Below are positions 15,913 to 22,922 of a stretch of 64,000 bases of DNA, in pieces. The position numbers and the translations under genes were made by a program. Location of the stretch: positions 372,001-436,000 of the forward strand of contig NZ_CP100355.1 in the NCBI RefSeq assembly GCF_024204665.1. Direction: 5' to 3'. The number at the start of each line of letters is the position of its first letter. Position 1 is the stretch's first letter. The notes beneath the pieces were generated by a model. The model was not told the origin of the DNA. It worked only from the letters and a program-made list of their open reading frames with translations, and searched no databases. The stretch comes from Natronosalvus rutilus. GTDB lineage: Archaea; Halobacteriota; Halobacteria; Halobacteriales; Natrialbaceae.

Positions 15913-17721
15913 ATGGACCGACGCTCCCTGCTCGCGGCGACCGCCGCCGGCTGCTCGCTGTCGCTGAGTGGCTGCGTCCGCGAGATACGAAGCGCCGTCA
16001 ACCGGGACCGACTCGAGCCGCTCTCGGTGACGATCACGACCCAGCCGGCCGACGGCGATCGGCAGTCGATTCGACTCAGCCGGGAAATCGCCGCCAACCT
16101 CGAGGCGGTCGGAATCGACGTCCACGTCGAACTCCGGTCGCCCCAGGAACTCCGCCGGCAAGTCCTGGTCAACCACGACTTCGACCTGGTGGTCGATCGC
16201 CACCCCGGCGGCGCGGACCCCGATTTCCTGTACGAAGCGCTCTACTCCCGGTACGCCGAGGAGTCGGGCTGGCAGAACCCGTTCGGCGTCACGAACATAG
16301 CGATCGACGACCTGCTCGAGCGCCAGCGTCGGGTCGCGGATGCGGACCGACGCGAGGTAGTCGAGCAACTGGCGACGCTGGTCGCCCGCGAACAGCCGTT
16401 CGTCCCCATCTGTCGGCCCGACGAAGTTCGGCTGGTCCGCACCAGTCGATTCGACGGCTGGCGCGCCGAGGACATCACGACCCGCCTCGGCTACCTCGGG
16501 CTCGAACCAGTCGGCGAGGGCGGAGCGTTGCGCGGTGCGATCATGGACGCCGCCCCGTCCCAGAACGTCAACCCGCTCTCGGCACCGTACCGAGGGCCGG
16601 ACCCGGTCGTCGACCTCGTGTACGATCCACTCGCCATCGAGCCGCCGGGTGATGACGAGGTCGTGGCGTGGCTCGCCGAGGACTGGACCTGGGACGGTGG
16701 TGAGGGCGATGGCGACGGTGACGGTAACGATGGGGGCAATGGCAACGACAGCGGCGATAGCGACGACAGCGAAACCGGCACCGGCACCCTCGAGGTCACC
16801 CTCCGCGAGCACGCCTTTCACGACGGCGAGCCGGTGACAGCGGACGACGTCCGGTTCACCTACGAATTCCTCGCGGACACCTCAATGGGCTCGAGCGACG
16901 TTCCGGCCCCCTCGCCGCGATACCGGGGACGGACCTCGGTCGTCCAGTCGATCGACGTGCTCGACGAGCGAACGCTCGAGTTCGTCGTCGACGGCACCGA
17001 AGCCATCGCCGAACGAGCGCTCGTGGCACCCATCCTCCCGCGACACGTCTGGGAATCGCGATCCGACCCGCCGAACGTCCCTGGGGTTCGCCTCGCGCAG
17101 GGAACGACCGAGGCTCTCGTCGCGACCAATTTCCCGCCGATCGGCAGCGGCCCCTACCAGTACGCCGACCACGTGGATCGCCAGCACCTCACGCTCGAGC
17201 GCTACGCCGACCACTTCACGACTCGCGAGGACGTGAACCTGCCGGCGCCGACCGCCGAGTCGTTCCGGGCCCAGATCGACCCGCGGAGTACCTCCGCGAT
17301 CGCGTTGATCCGGGATGGCGACGCCGACGTGACGATTTCGCCGCTCGAGACGTACGTCCTGGACGACCTCGAGGCCGAGGGCGACGTCGAGCGGATCGAG
17401 TCGGAGACGGCGGCGTTCTACCACCTCGGGTTCAACGTCCGGCGCGCGCCGTTCGGCGACCCGTACTTCCGTCAGGCGGTCGCCGGCGTGATCGACGAGG
17501 CGTGGCTCGCCGAGACGGTGTTTCACGGCCACGCCGACCCGATCGCGACGCCGCTGTCCCCCGAGTGGACGCCGTCGTCGCTGGCGTTCGACGACGAAAA
17601 CGAAGACCCCGTCGTCCCGTTCCACGGCTCTGACGGCGATCTCGACGTCGAGGCCGCTCGAGCGGCGTTCGAGGACGCGGGGTACCACTACGACGGCGAC
17701 GCCCTGGTGGTGAGGCAATAA
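15913..17721 (+). CDS. Tat lipoprotein, peptide/nickel-type substrate-binding protein (SBP_bac_5) with permuted domain order
   Basis: This is a predicted exported lipoprotein: Arg-Arg followed by a hydrophobic stretch and lipobox LSGC within the first 25 residues. ATG 15913 (MDRRSLLAAT) is preferred; GTG 15865 would add 16 residues. The family binds peptides or metal chelates for ABC import. Residues of about 36-195 match the part that normally ends such proteins: ANLEAVGIDVHVEL, then a DFDLVV and DPDFL segment, a GxxNPFG segment, and R-x-x-V-E-Q-L with QPFVPI. The family's usual N-terminal half begins only at about residue 200 (GGALRGAIMDAAPSQNVNPL, later FHDGEPVTADDVRFTYEF). The protein stops after AAFEDAGYHYDGDALVV, exactly where the first segment would normally continue. 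An Asp/Gly/Asn/Ser-rich insert lies at about 261-291. A PAP2 phosphatase gene follows with a TAATG overlap; no ABC permease or ATPase is adjacent. Confidence 0.85.
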   Translation: MDRRSLLAATAAGCSLSLSGCVREIRSAVNRDRLEPLSVTITTQPADGDRQSIRLSREIAANLEAVGIDVHVELRSPQELRRQVLVNHDFDLVVDRHPGGADPDFLYEALYSRYAEESGWQNPFGVTNIAIDDLLERQRRVADADRREVVEQLATLVAREQPFVPICRPDEVRLVRTSRFDGWRAEDITTRLGYLGLEPVGEGGALRGAIMDAAPSQNVNPLSAPYRGPDPVVDLVYDPLAIEPPGDDEVVAWLAEDWTWDGGEGDGDGDGNDGGNGNDSGDSDDSETGTGTLEVTLREHAFHDGEPVTADDVRFTYEFLADTSMGSSDVPAPSPRYRGRTSVVQSIDVLDERTLEFVVDGTEAIAERALVAPILPRHVWESRSDPPNVPGVRLAQGTTEALVATNFPPIGSGPYQYADHVDRQHLTLERYADHFTTREDVNLPAPTAESFRAQIDPRSTSAIALIRDGDADVTISPLETYVLDDLEAEGDVERIESETAAFYHLGFNVRRAPFGDPYFRQAVAGVIDEAWLAETVFHGHADPIATPLSPEWTPSSLAFDDENEDPVVPFHGSDGDLDVEAARAAFEDAGYHYDGDALVVRQ

Positions 17722-18557
17722 TGTTCCTCCAGACGCTCGCACAGGTGATCGTCGTCGTCGCCGCCATGATCGTCGTCTCGACGGCGGCGTTCGCGGGTCG
17801 CCAGCGACTGGTCGAAACCACCGGAGACTTCCGCCGGCGGGTGGCAGCGATCCTCCCGATAGTGCTCGTCCTCGTGTCCGTGTTGTTGTTCAACAGCGTC
17901 GCCAGGGACCTCGCCCCCGAGGTGTCCTGGATGATCGGCTGGGAACTCACCGGGATGATCTACGACATCGAGGGTGACTTCATCGTCTGGCTGCAAGCCC
18001 AGGCGACCCCCGAGCTGACGGCGTACTTCTCGTTCATCTACATCTACGGCTACGTCTTCGTCCTCGTGTTTCCGGTGATCGCCTACTTCTTGCTCCCAAA
18101 CACGCGCCCGATCCGGGAACTGCTCGCGGCCTACACCCTCAACTACACCCTCGGCCTCGTCTGCTACGTGTTCGTCATCGCCTACGGTCCCCGAAACATG
18201 ATGCCCGAACTCATCCAGGCGCTACTGTACGATACGTACCCGCAGTACCAGCACCTCACCCGACAGGTCAACCGCAACACCAACGTCTTCCCCTCGCTCC
18301 ACGCCTCGCTCTCGACGACGGTCGCCTTGCTCGCCTACCGAACCCGCGAGGTCTACCGCGGCTGGTTCTGGCTGGCAGTCTGGCTGGCCGTCAGCGTCTC
18401 CCTCTCGACGATGTACCTGGGCATCCACTGGGCTATCGACGTGGTCGCGGGCATCGGCCTCGCCTGGCTCGCCGTCGAGCTCTCGACGCACCTCGTGGGT
18501 CGCTGGTCGGTCTACGACGGACTCGAGCGTCGTGGGCTGTGGAATCGGAGCCGCTGA
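17721..18557 (+). CDS. PAP2-superfamily membrane phosphatase
   Basis: This is an integral membrane protein of 278 residues with about six transmembrane helices. It has the acid-phosphatase motifs C2 (VFPSLHAS, near residue 190) and C3 (YLGIHWAIDVVAG, near 231-244), with the catalytic histidines present. Such enzymes dephosphorylate lipid phosphates or transfer phosphoinositol head groups; the substrate cannot be told here. The ATG shares one base with the stop of the binding-protein gene (TAATG), so the two are translationally coupled. Confidence 0.9.
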   Translation: MFLQTLAQVIVVVAAMIVVSTAAFAGRQRLVETTGDFRRRVAAILPIVLVLVSVLLFNSVARDLAPEVSWMIGWELTGMIYDIEGDFIVWLQAQATPELTAYFSFIYIYGYVFVLVFPVIAYFLLPNTRPIRELLAAYTLNYTLGLVCYVFVIAYGPRNMMPELIQALLYDTYPQYQHLTRQVNRNTNVFPSLHASLSTTVALLAYRTREVYRGWFWLAVWLAVSVSLSTMYLGIHWAIDVVAGIGLAWLAVELSTHLVGRWSVYDGLERRGLWNRSR

Positions 18558-18702
18558 GCGACTTCAGGGGAACGGGTTCAGGAAGCGCATCCGGGAAGGC
18601 GACTCCAGAGAATCGGGAGGCCTGGACGACATCTCGCTGACGCCGACGTCGAACCTGTCGCTCTCGAACCGGAAATCGCAAAAGAACCGGCGAAACCGGC
18701 GT

Positions 18703-19122
18703 TCAGTCGTCCTCGAGCGCGTCGGCGATACGGTTGAGTGCGCGGGTCTGATCGCGCAGCTCGTCGCGGACCTGTCGAACCTCGCGGACGAGTTCTTCGT
18801 TGCCGACCTCGTCACCGCCGCGACCACCGGGGCCGCCTGCTCCTGCTCCTGGCCCGCCGGGTCCGCCACCCATCATACCGCCCATCATCTGGGCGAGGGG
18901 GTTGCCGCCCATGCCACCGGGGCCGCCGCCACCGCCACCGCCGAAGGGGCTCTCCGGCGGTCCCTCACCCTCTTCGGCCTCCGCCTCGCGCTTTTCGCGG
19001 ATCTCTTCGACGCGCTCGCGGAAGGATTTCTCCTCGCCGTCGCTGTCGCCGTCTCCGTTGCTATCGACGTCGACGTCGGCCTCCTCCCCCGCGTCGGCGT
19101 CGTTGTCGTGATCGTCTGCCAT
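18703..19122 (-). CDS. Conserved haloarchaeal protein, Gly/Met-rich centre
   Basis: This 139-residue protein has a very acidic N-terminus, then a charged helix (FRERVEEIREKREAEAEE). A central low-complexity block of Gly, Met and Pro follows (NPLAQMMGGMMGGGPGG). The C-terminal helix VREVRQVRDELRDQTRALNRIADALE looks like a coiled coil for oligomerisation. The start at 19122 (MADDHDND) gives a coherent protein; upstream sequence in this frame is not protein-like. I do not know its function. Confidence 0.7.
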   Translation of the reverse strand: MADDHDNDADAGEEADVDVDSNGDGDSDGEEKSFRERVEEIREKREAEAEEGEGPPESPFGGGGGGGPGGMGGNPLAQMMGGMMGGGPGGPGAGAGGPGGRGGDEVGNEELVREVRQVRDELRDQTRALNRIADALEDD

Positions 19123-19213
19123 ACTCGTCCTTCTCGAGCGCGGCGGAAAAGGATTGTTATCTCGGGAGTTTTGACGCCGGAACGCCGATCGAGCACGACC
19201 ACGACTGGTGCGG

Positions 19214-20092
19214 TCACCCCCGAGTGGCGAACGACCCGAGCGACGACTGGAGTCGCCGACCCTCGGTATCGGCGGCCTCGAGTTCGTACCCCACCAGATC
19301 CCGCATGTCGACCACGTAGGTCGTCCCGCCGCGCTCCAGGACGAGCAGTCGACCCTTCGTGCCGACGACGGTTCCCGCGGCGATGGTCTCCTGGACGGGG
19401 CGATGATCGAGGTCGAGGCCGTACACGAAGTCGAACCGATCGATGACGTCGAACGCGTCGCGGGCGAGCAGCGCGTCCCAGGCGTCGCCGTCGACCGCGC
19501 TGCCCAGCGTCTCGATCTTCGCGTCGGTCCGTACACGGTCGACCAGCCCCTGCTCGTGGGCGATCTGAGCCTCGAGTTCGCGGGCGATGCGGCCATTCGA
19601 GACGGTGTGAACGTGAGCGCCGCGGTCGGCCCCCTGCTCGCGAAGCCGTGTCTCGAGGCGCCACGAGCGGGTGACGCCGACCTTGAACGTCGCCGGCGCG
19701 AACGCCGCGAGGTAGACCGCGTGCTCCTCGTAGCAGTCCATCTCGTCTTTCAGGCAGGTGCCGGTACACCGGGCGCAGACCCAGGTGTTCGTGTGGTACT
19801 CGCAGTAGGGTGCCTCCGGGCGGTCACAGGGGTGGTGGACGTCGCCCTCGAGCGAGCCGGCGCAGTGGCGGGTTCCGAGGGCGTACTCGAGGACGGTGCC
19901 CGGCTCGAGAGTGAGTGAGGTGACGGTTCGGTCGTCCCCCACGGTCGCTTCGGGGTCGCTGAGCAGCAAGACGGCGTCGTTCAGGGGCGTCGTGTCGGTC
20001 GTTTCGTCGGTTGCACTCGAGGCCGTGCCCGACGACTCTGCATCGACCGCCGCCGACACCGGGCGGCGAGGTCTGTACCCGACGACTTGCAC
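19214..20092 (-). CDS. DUF2797 family protein
   Basis: The 292-residue protein has a cysteine/histidine cluster in the middle (RHCAGSLEG, HPCDRPEAPYCEYH, CARCTGTCLKDEMDCYEEH) that probably binds zinc. The DUF2797 signature YLAAFAPATFKVGVTRSWRLETRLREQGA follows. The C-terminal third has GTKGRLLVLERGGTTYVVDMRDLVGYEL. The KVGVTR-RxxxRxxEQGA layout resembles GIY-YIG-type folds, but I see no proof of nuclease activity. It probably shares a strand and operon with the Gly-rich gene downstream (gap about 90 nt). Confidence 0.85.
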   Translation of the reverse strand: MQVVGYRPRRPVSAAVDAESSGTASSATDETTDTTPLNDAVLLLSDPEATVGDDRTVTSLTLEPGTVLEYALGTRHCAGSLEGDVHHPCDRPEAPYCEYHTNTWVCARCTGTCLKDEMDCYEEHAVYLAAFAPATFKVGVTRSWRLETRLREQGADRGAHVHTVSNGRIARELEAQIAHEQGLVDRVRTDAKIETLGSAVDGDAWDALLARDAFDVIDRFDFVYGLDLDHRPVQETIAAGTVVGTKGRLLVLERGGTTYVVDMRDLVGYELEAADTEGRRLQSSLGSFATRG

Positions 20093-20138
20093 GGTCGTCC
20101 TTTGGACCCACGATAGAAAGCCGTGACGCTCGCCCTCG

Positions 20139-20315
20139 TCAGGGCCACTCGCACGCGGCGCCGACAGTCAACGCCTGTTCGTCGATGTACGCTGCGAGAC
20201 ACGCGTAGTTGCAGAACTGGCCCGCCCGTTCGCGGCCGTCGTCCGTCGCCTCGCTCACGAAGACGGGGTCGTGGCGCTCCACGTCGCTGCCGCAGTAGGT
20301 GCAGTCGGTTCCCAT
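20139..20315 (-). CDS. Small zinc-finger protein, 58 residues
   Basis: MGTDCTYCGSDVERHDPVFVSE is followed by GQFCNYACLAAYIDEQALTVGAACEWP. CxxC and CxxxC pairs form a treble-clef or MYM/TRASH-like zinc site. The start is the ATG at 20315; the frame runs open far upstream, but that part looks like antisense of the BsuPI gene. Small one-finger proteins like this are common and conserved in haloarchaea; function unknown. Confidence 0.75.
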   Translation of the reverse strand: MGTDCTYCGSDVERHDPVFVSEATDDGRERAGQFCNYACLAAYIDEQALTVGAACEWP

Positions 20316-20407
20316 ACCTATCCATCGACCGGCGAAGAGGAAGGTGTTACCCCGCCGTACTCGCCAGGAGCCGACAGCCGTCCCGCAACAACCAGGCCGG
20401 AACGGAC

Positions 20408-20442
20408 GACTATATTTCGTCGATAGCACAAGGAATATAGTC
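20408..20442 (+). promoter_or_regulatory. Inverted repeat containing the TATA box of the BsuPI gene
   Basis: GACTATATT (20408-20416) and AATATAGTC (20434-20442) are perfect 9-bp reverse complements. The right arm contains AATATA centred 27-28 nt before the ATG at 20464, so it is a suitable leaderless TATA box. The left arm could serve the divergent zinc-finger gene. A repressor bound to both arms would cover the promoter. Confidence 0.5.
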
Positions 20443-20463
20443 CAAGGGGCGGAACCACCGGTC

Positions 20464-20796
20464 ATGACACTCGAGGGCACGCTCGACGTGACCGTAACGG
20501 ACGGCGTTCCGACGTTCGAACTGACGGTCGAGAACACCGGTCCGGACGACGTCACGCTCCAGTTTCGAAACGGCTGCAAGGCCGACTTCGCGGTCGAAGA
20601 CAGCGAGACCGAGCGCTGGCGACTCACGAACACCCGCATGTTCACGCAGGTGCTCTCCCAAGCCGATCTCGACGCCGGCGAGACCACCACGTTCGAGGCG
20701 ACGGGCGACGAACTCGAACCCGGAAAGTACACGGCCGTCGGCGAGTTGAACGCGGCGAACCACGACTGTACGGCTCGAGCCGAGTTCTCGGTCTGA
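20464..20796 (+). CDS. BsuPI-type proteinase-inhibitor domain protein
   Basis: This 110-residue protein is a single beta-sandwich domain. LDVTVTDGVPTFELTVENTGPDDVTLQFRNGCKADFAV is followed by AGETTTFEATGDELEPGKYTAVGELN, the pattern of the intracellular proteinase inhibitor BsuPI. There is no signal peptide, so it is probably cytoplasmic. The ATG at 20464 is supported by the TATA box 28 nt upstream. The target protease is unknown. Confidence 0.8.
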   Translation: MTLEGTLDVTVTDGVPTFELTVENTGPDDVTLQFRNGCKADFAVEDSETERWRLTNTRMFTQVLSQADLDAGETTTFEATGDELEPGKYTAVGELNAANHDCTARAEFSV

Positions 20797-20853
20797 GGCG
20801 ACGGACACGGGCGACGCCACAGGCTTATGCCCGTTCCGCCCCCAGCCCAGACA

Positions 20854-21870
20854 GTGAGCGAGTTTGCGTTCGAGCTCGAGCTGTGTGCGGCCCTCGAGGC
20901 GCGTCGAGAGGGAATTCTCGCCCGCCAGCTCGGCGGGAGTGTCGCCAGTCCCGGTTCCCGTATCCTCGACGTCGTCTACATCGAGCCGGGCCCCGAGTTC
21001 GACCGGCGCACGACGATTACCGCCGATTCGATCCCCGACGCGGCGCTCGAGGCCGACGTGGGTACGGGCCGGGCGCGCTACTGGAAGGACTGCTTCGACT
21101 GCCACCCCAAACGGGCTCGTCGGGCGGTCGAACGCGCCGTCGAGATCGGGTTCTTCGAGTCCGAGCGTCGAAATGGGCGGGAGTATGTCCGGCAAGTGGC
21201 TCGCTATCCCGACTGGTACGGGAAACTGGTGGGAATCGAGAACAAGCCCGATCTGGGGCGGCCGGGCGACCTCGAGGCCCAGTTGCGCCTCGACGCGAGC
21301 CTCGCGCTGGTCGACGAGGCAGTGCTGGCAACGGAGAGTTACGTGACGCGAGCGCACCTCAACCGGATCCCCGAGGCGGTGGGCGTCTGGCGGGTGCACC
21401 GCGACGAGACGGCACCAACGGGTGGCGATACGGGCCCGGTAGACGATGCTATAGAAATTGAAGTGATACGCGATCCCGCTCCGTTACCGAACATGACGGC
21501 CGGTATCGAACCCCTCGAGTATCACCCCGGACGGACCGACATCGCGGTGGTTTCGCCGGAACGGAAGGCTCGAGCCAGGCGTCGACTTGCCGAGCGAGCG
21601 TACGGAAAGGGGTGGCGAACCTACGAGTTTCCCGCGTGTGCGGCCTGTGCGCCGCTCGAGCGGGACGGTGCGACCCTACCCCACTGCCGGTGGGCCGACC
21701 GCGTCGTGGACGCGAGTTCGGAGTGTGGGCCGGCGTGTCCGGGCTACGAGCCGGTCGAGGAGCCTACTATCCGGGTCGACCTCGAGGCCGAGCGCGACGA
21801 GCGGACGGCGTGGGTGGCCGATCCGGCGGGCAAGCGGCGCCGACAGTCGGGACTTGATCGGTTCTCCTGA
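20854..21870 (+). CDS. DUF5787 family protein, possible nuclease fold
   Basis: This is a haloarchaeal protein of 338 residues if the GTG at 20854 (SEFAFELELCAALEARREG) is used. A TATA-like CTTATG at about 20824-20829 lies about 28 nt upstream and overlaps the alternative ATG at 20827, which argues against 20827. Early segments (EFAFELELCAALE, SRILDVVYIEPGPEFDRR) are followed by KLVGIENKPDLG and LEAQLRLDASLALVDEAVLATE. The E-x-K with a downstream Q resembles PD-(D/E)XK nucleases. The C-terminus has a Cys-rich cluster (CAACAPLE, CRWAD, CGPACPGYEP) that may bind metal. The nuclease idea is inference. Confidence 0.75.
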   Translation: MSEFAFELELCAALEARREGILARQLGGSVASPGSRILDVVYIEPGPEFDRRTTITADSIPDAALEADVGTGRARYWKDCFDCHPKRARRAVERAVEIGFFESERRNGREYVRQVARYPDWYGKLVGIENKPDLGRPGDLEAQLRLDASLALVDEAVLATESYVTRAHLNRIPEAVGVWRVHRDETAPTGGDTGPVDDAIEIEVIRDPAPLPNMTAGIEPLEYHPGRTDIAVVSPERKARARRRLAERAYGKGWRTYEFPACAACAPLERDGATLPHCRWADRVVDASSECGPACPGYEPVEEPTIRVDLEAERDERTAWVADPAGKRRRQSGLDRFS

Positions 21871-21928
21871 TCACTGGACGGGTGGCGGGTGATCACCGAG
21901 TGAGCGCGGACGCTCGAGGAGGGGAAGA

Positions 21929-22753
21929 CTACAGCGAGTACCGCTCGCCGTCCACCGCTAGCGGCTCCTCGAAGGCCTCTTCGGCCGGGTAGAAGTGCGC
22001 GAGGTGCACCAGCCGCGTACGCTCGGCCGCGAGTTCGTCGGCCAGCGCGAGCGCCCCCTCGCGCGTCATGTGCTTCGTACCGAACGTCCGCGGAACCCCG
22101 TCCGGACCCTCGTGGCGGCCACCGATGGGGTGCTTGTCGGCGAGGTGTGCCGGAACGATGGCCTCCGCGAGCAGGAGGTCGGGGTCGGCGAGGACGGCCC
22201 GCGAGTCGTCCGGGATCGCGTAGCTGGTATCGCCCGTGATCGACAGCTTCGCGCCCGTCTCCGGGTCCTCGACCGCCAGCCCGTAACAGACCAGCGGCGG
22301 ATGGACGACTGGAACCAGCGTGACCTCGAGCCCGCAGGTCGAGAAGGACTCGAGCGGCGTCCGCGGGTGGACGGTCACCGCGTCGAGGTAGTGGTAGTCC
22401 GCGTCGACGGTCTCGGCGACGCTCTTTCCGGTCTCGGGGTCGGTTTCGTCGGCCGCATAGACGTCGAGGTGACGGAGCAGGCGGAAGACGTTGCCCAGCC
22501 CGTCAAGGTGATCGAAGTGAATGTGGGTGATGATCGCCGCATCGGGTAGGAGAACCTCGTCGCGGAGAAACTGGTAGCGAAAGTCGGGACTGGCGTCGAT
22601 CAGGAGGGACTCGCCCGTGCGCTCGTTTTCGACGTGGACCGAGAATCGAGTGCGCTCGAGTCCACGGTCGCGGGCCAGCCGACAGGTCTCGCAGTCACAG
22701 CCGACGGTGGGCGTTCCGGTGGTGTCGCCCGTGCCGAGCAGCGTCACCTCCAC
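21929..22753 (-). CDS. PhnP-like MBL-fold metal-dependent hydrolase
   Basis: The beta-lactamase-fold hydrolase has 274 residues. It has the N-terminal GTGDTTGTPTVGCDCETC, the cysteine feature of PhnP phosphodiesterases. The metal motif THIHFDHLDG lies near residue 75. Further ligands are in HPPL, SITGDTSY and the final HLAHF. PhnP acts on cyclic ribose phosphates; activity here is inferred from family. I chose GTG 22753 because GGAGGTG lies 9 nt before it; GTG 22765 is the alternative. It converges with the DUF5787 gene. Confidence 0.85.
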   Translation of the reverse strand: MEVTLLGTGDTTGTPTVGCDCETCRLARDRGLERTRFSVHVENERTGESLLIDASPDFRYQFLRDEVLLPDAAIITHIHFDHLDGLGNVFRLLRHLDVYAADETDPETGKSVAETVDADYHYLDAVTVHPRTPLESFSTCGLEVTLVPVVHPPLVCYGLAVEDPETGAKLSITGDTSYAIPDDSRAVLADPDLLLAEAIVPAHLADKHPIGGRHEGPDGVPRTFGTKHMTREGALALADELAAERTRLVHLAHFYPAEEAFEEPLAVDGERYSL

Positions 22754-22922
22754 GGTCAGGGACACCTCCGGGACCGGGCGCTCGAGGGAGGGAACGTCAT
22801 TGGCGGGAGATACGGCCGTGGGGGATAAGGGTGTTACCCGCTCCCGTTCAGGGATTCGTCGATCGGCCTCCGGGCACCCTCGAGCGCACCCGGTCCGAAG
22901 GCCTCGAGCGCTCTCGAGGGGG

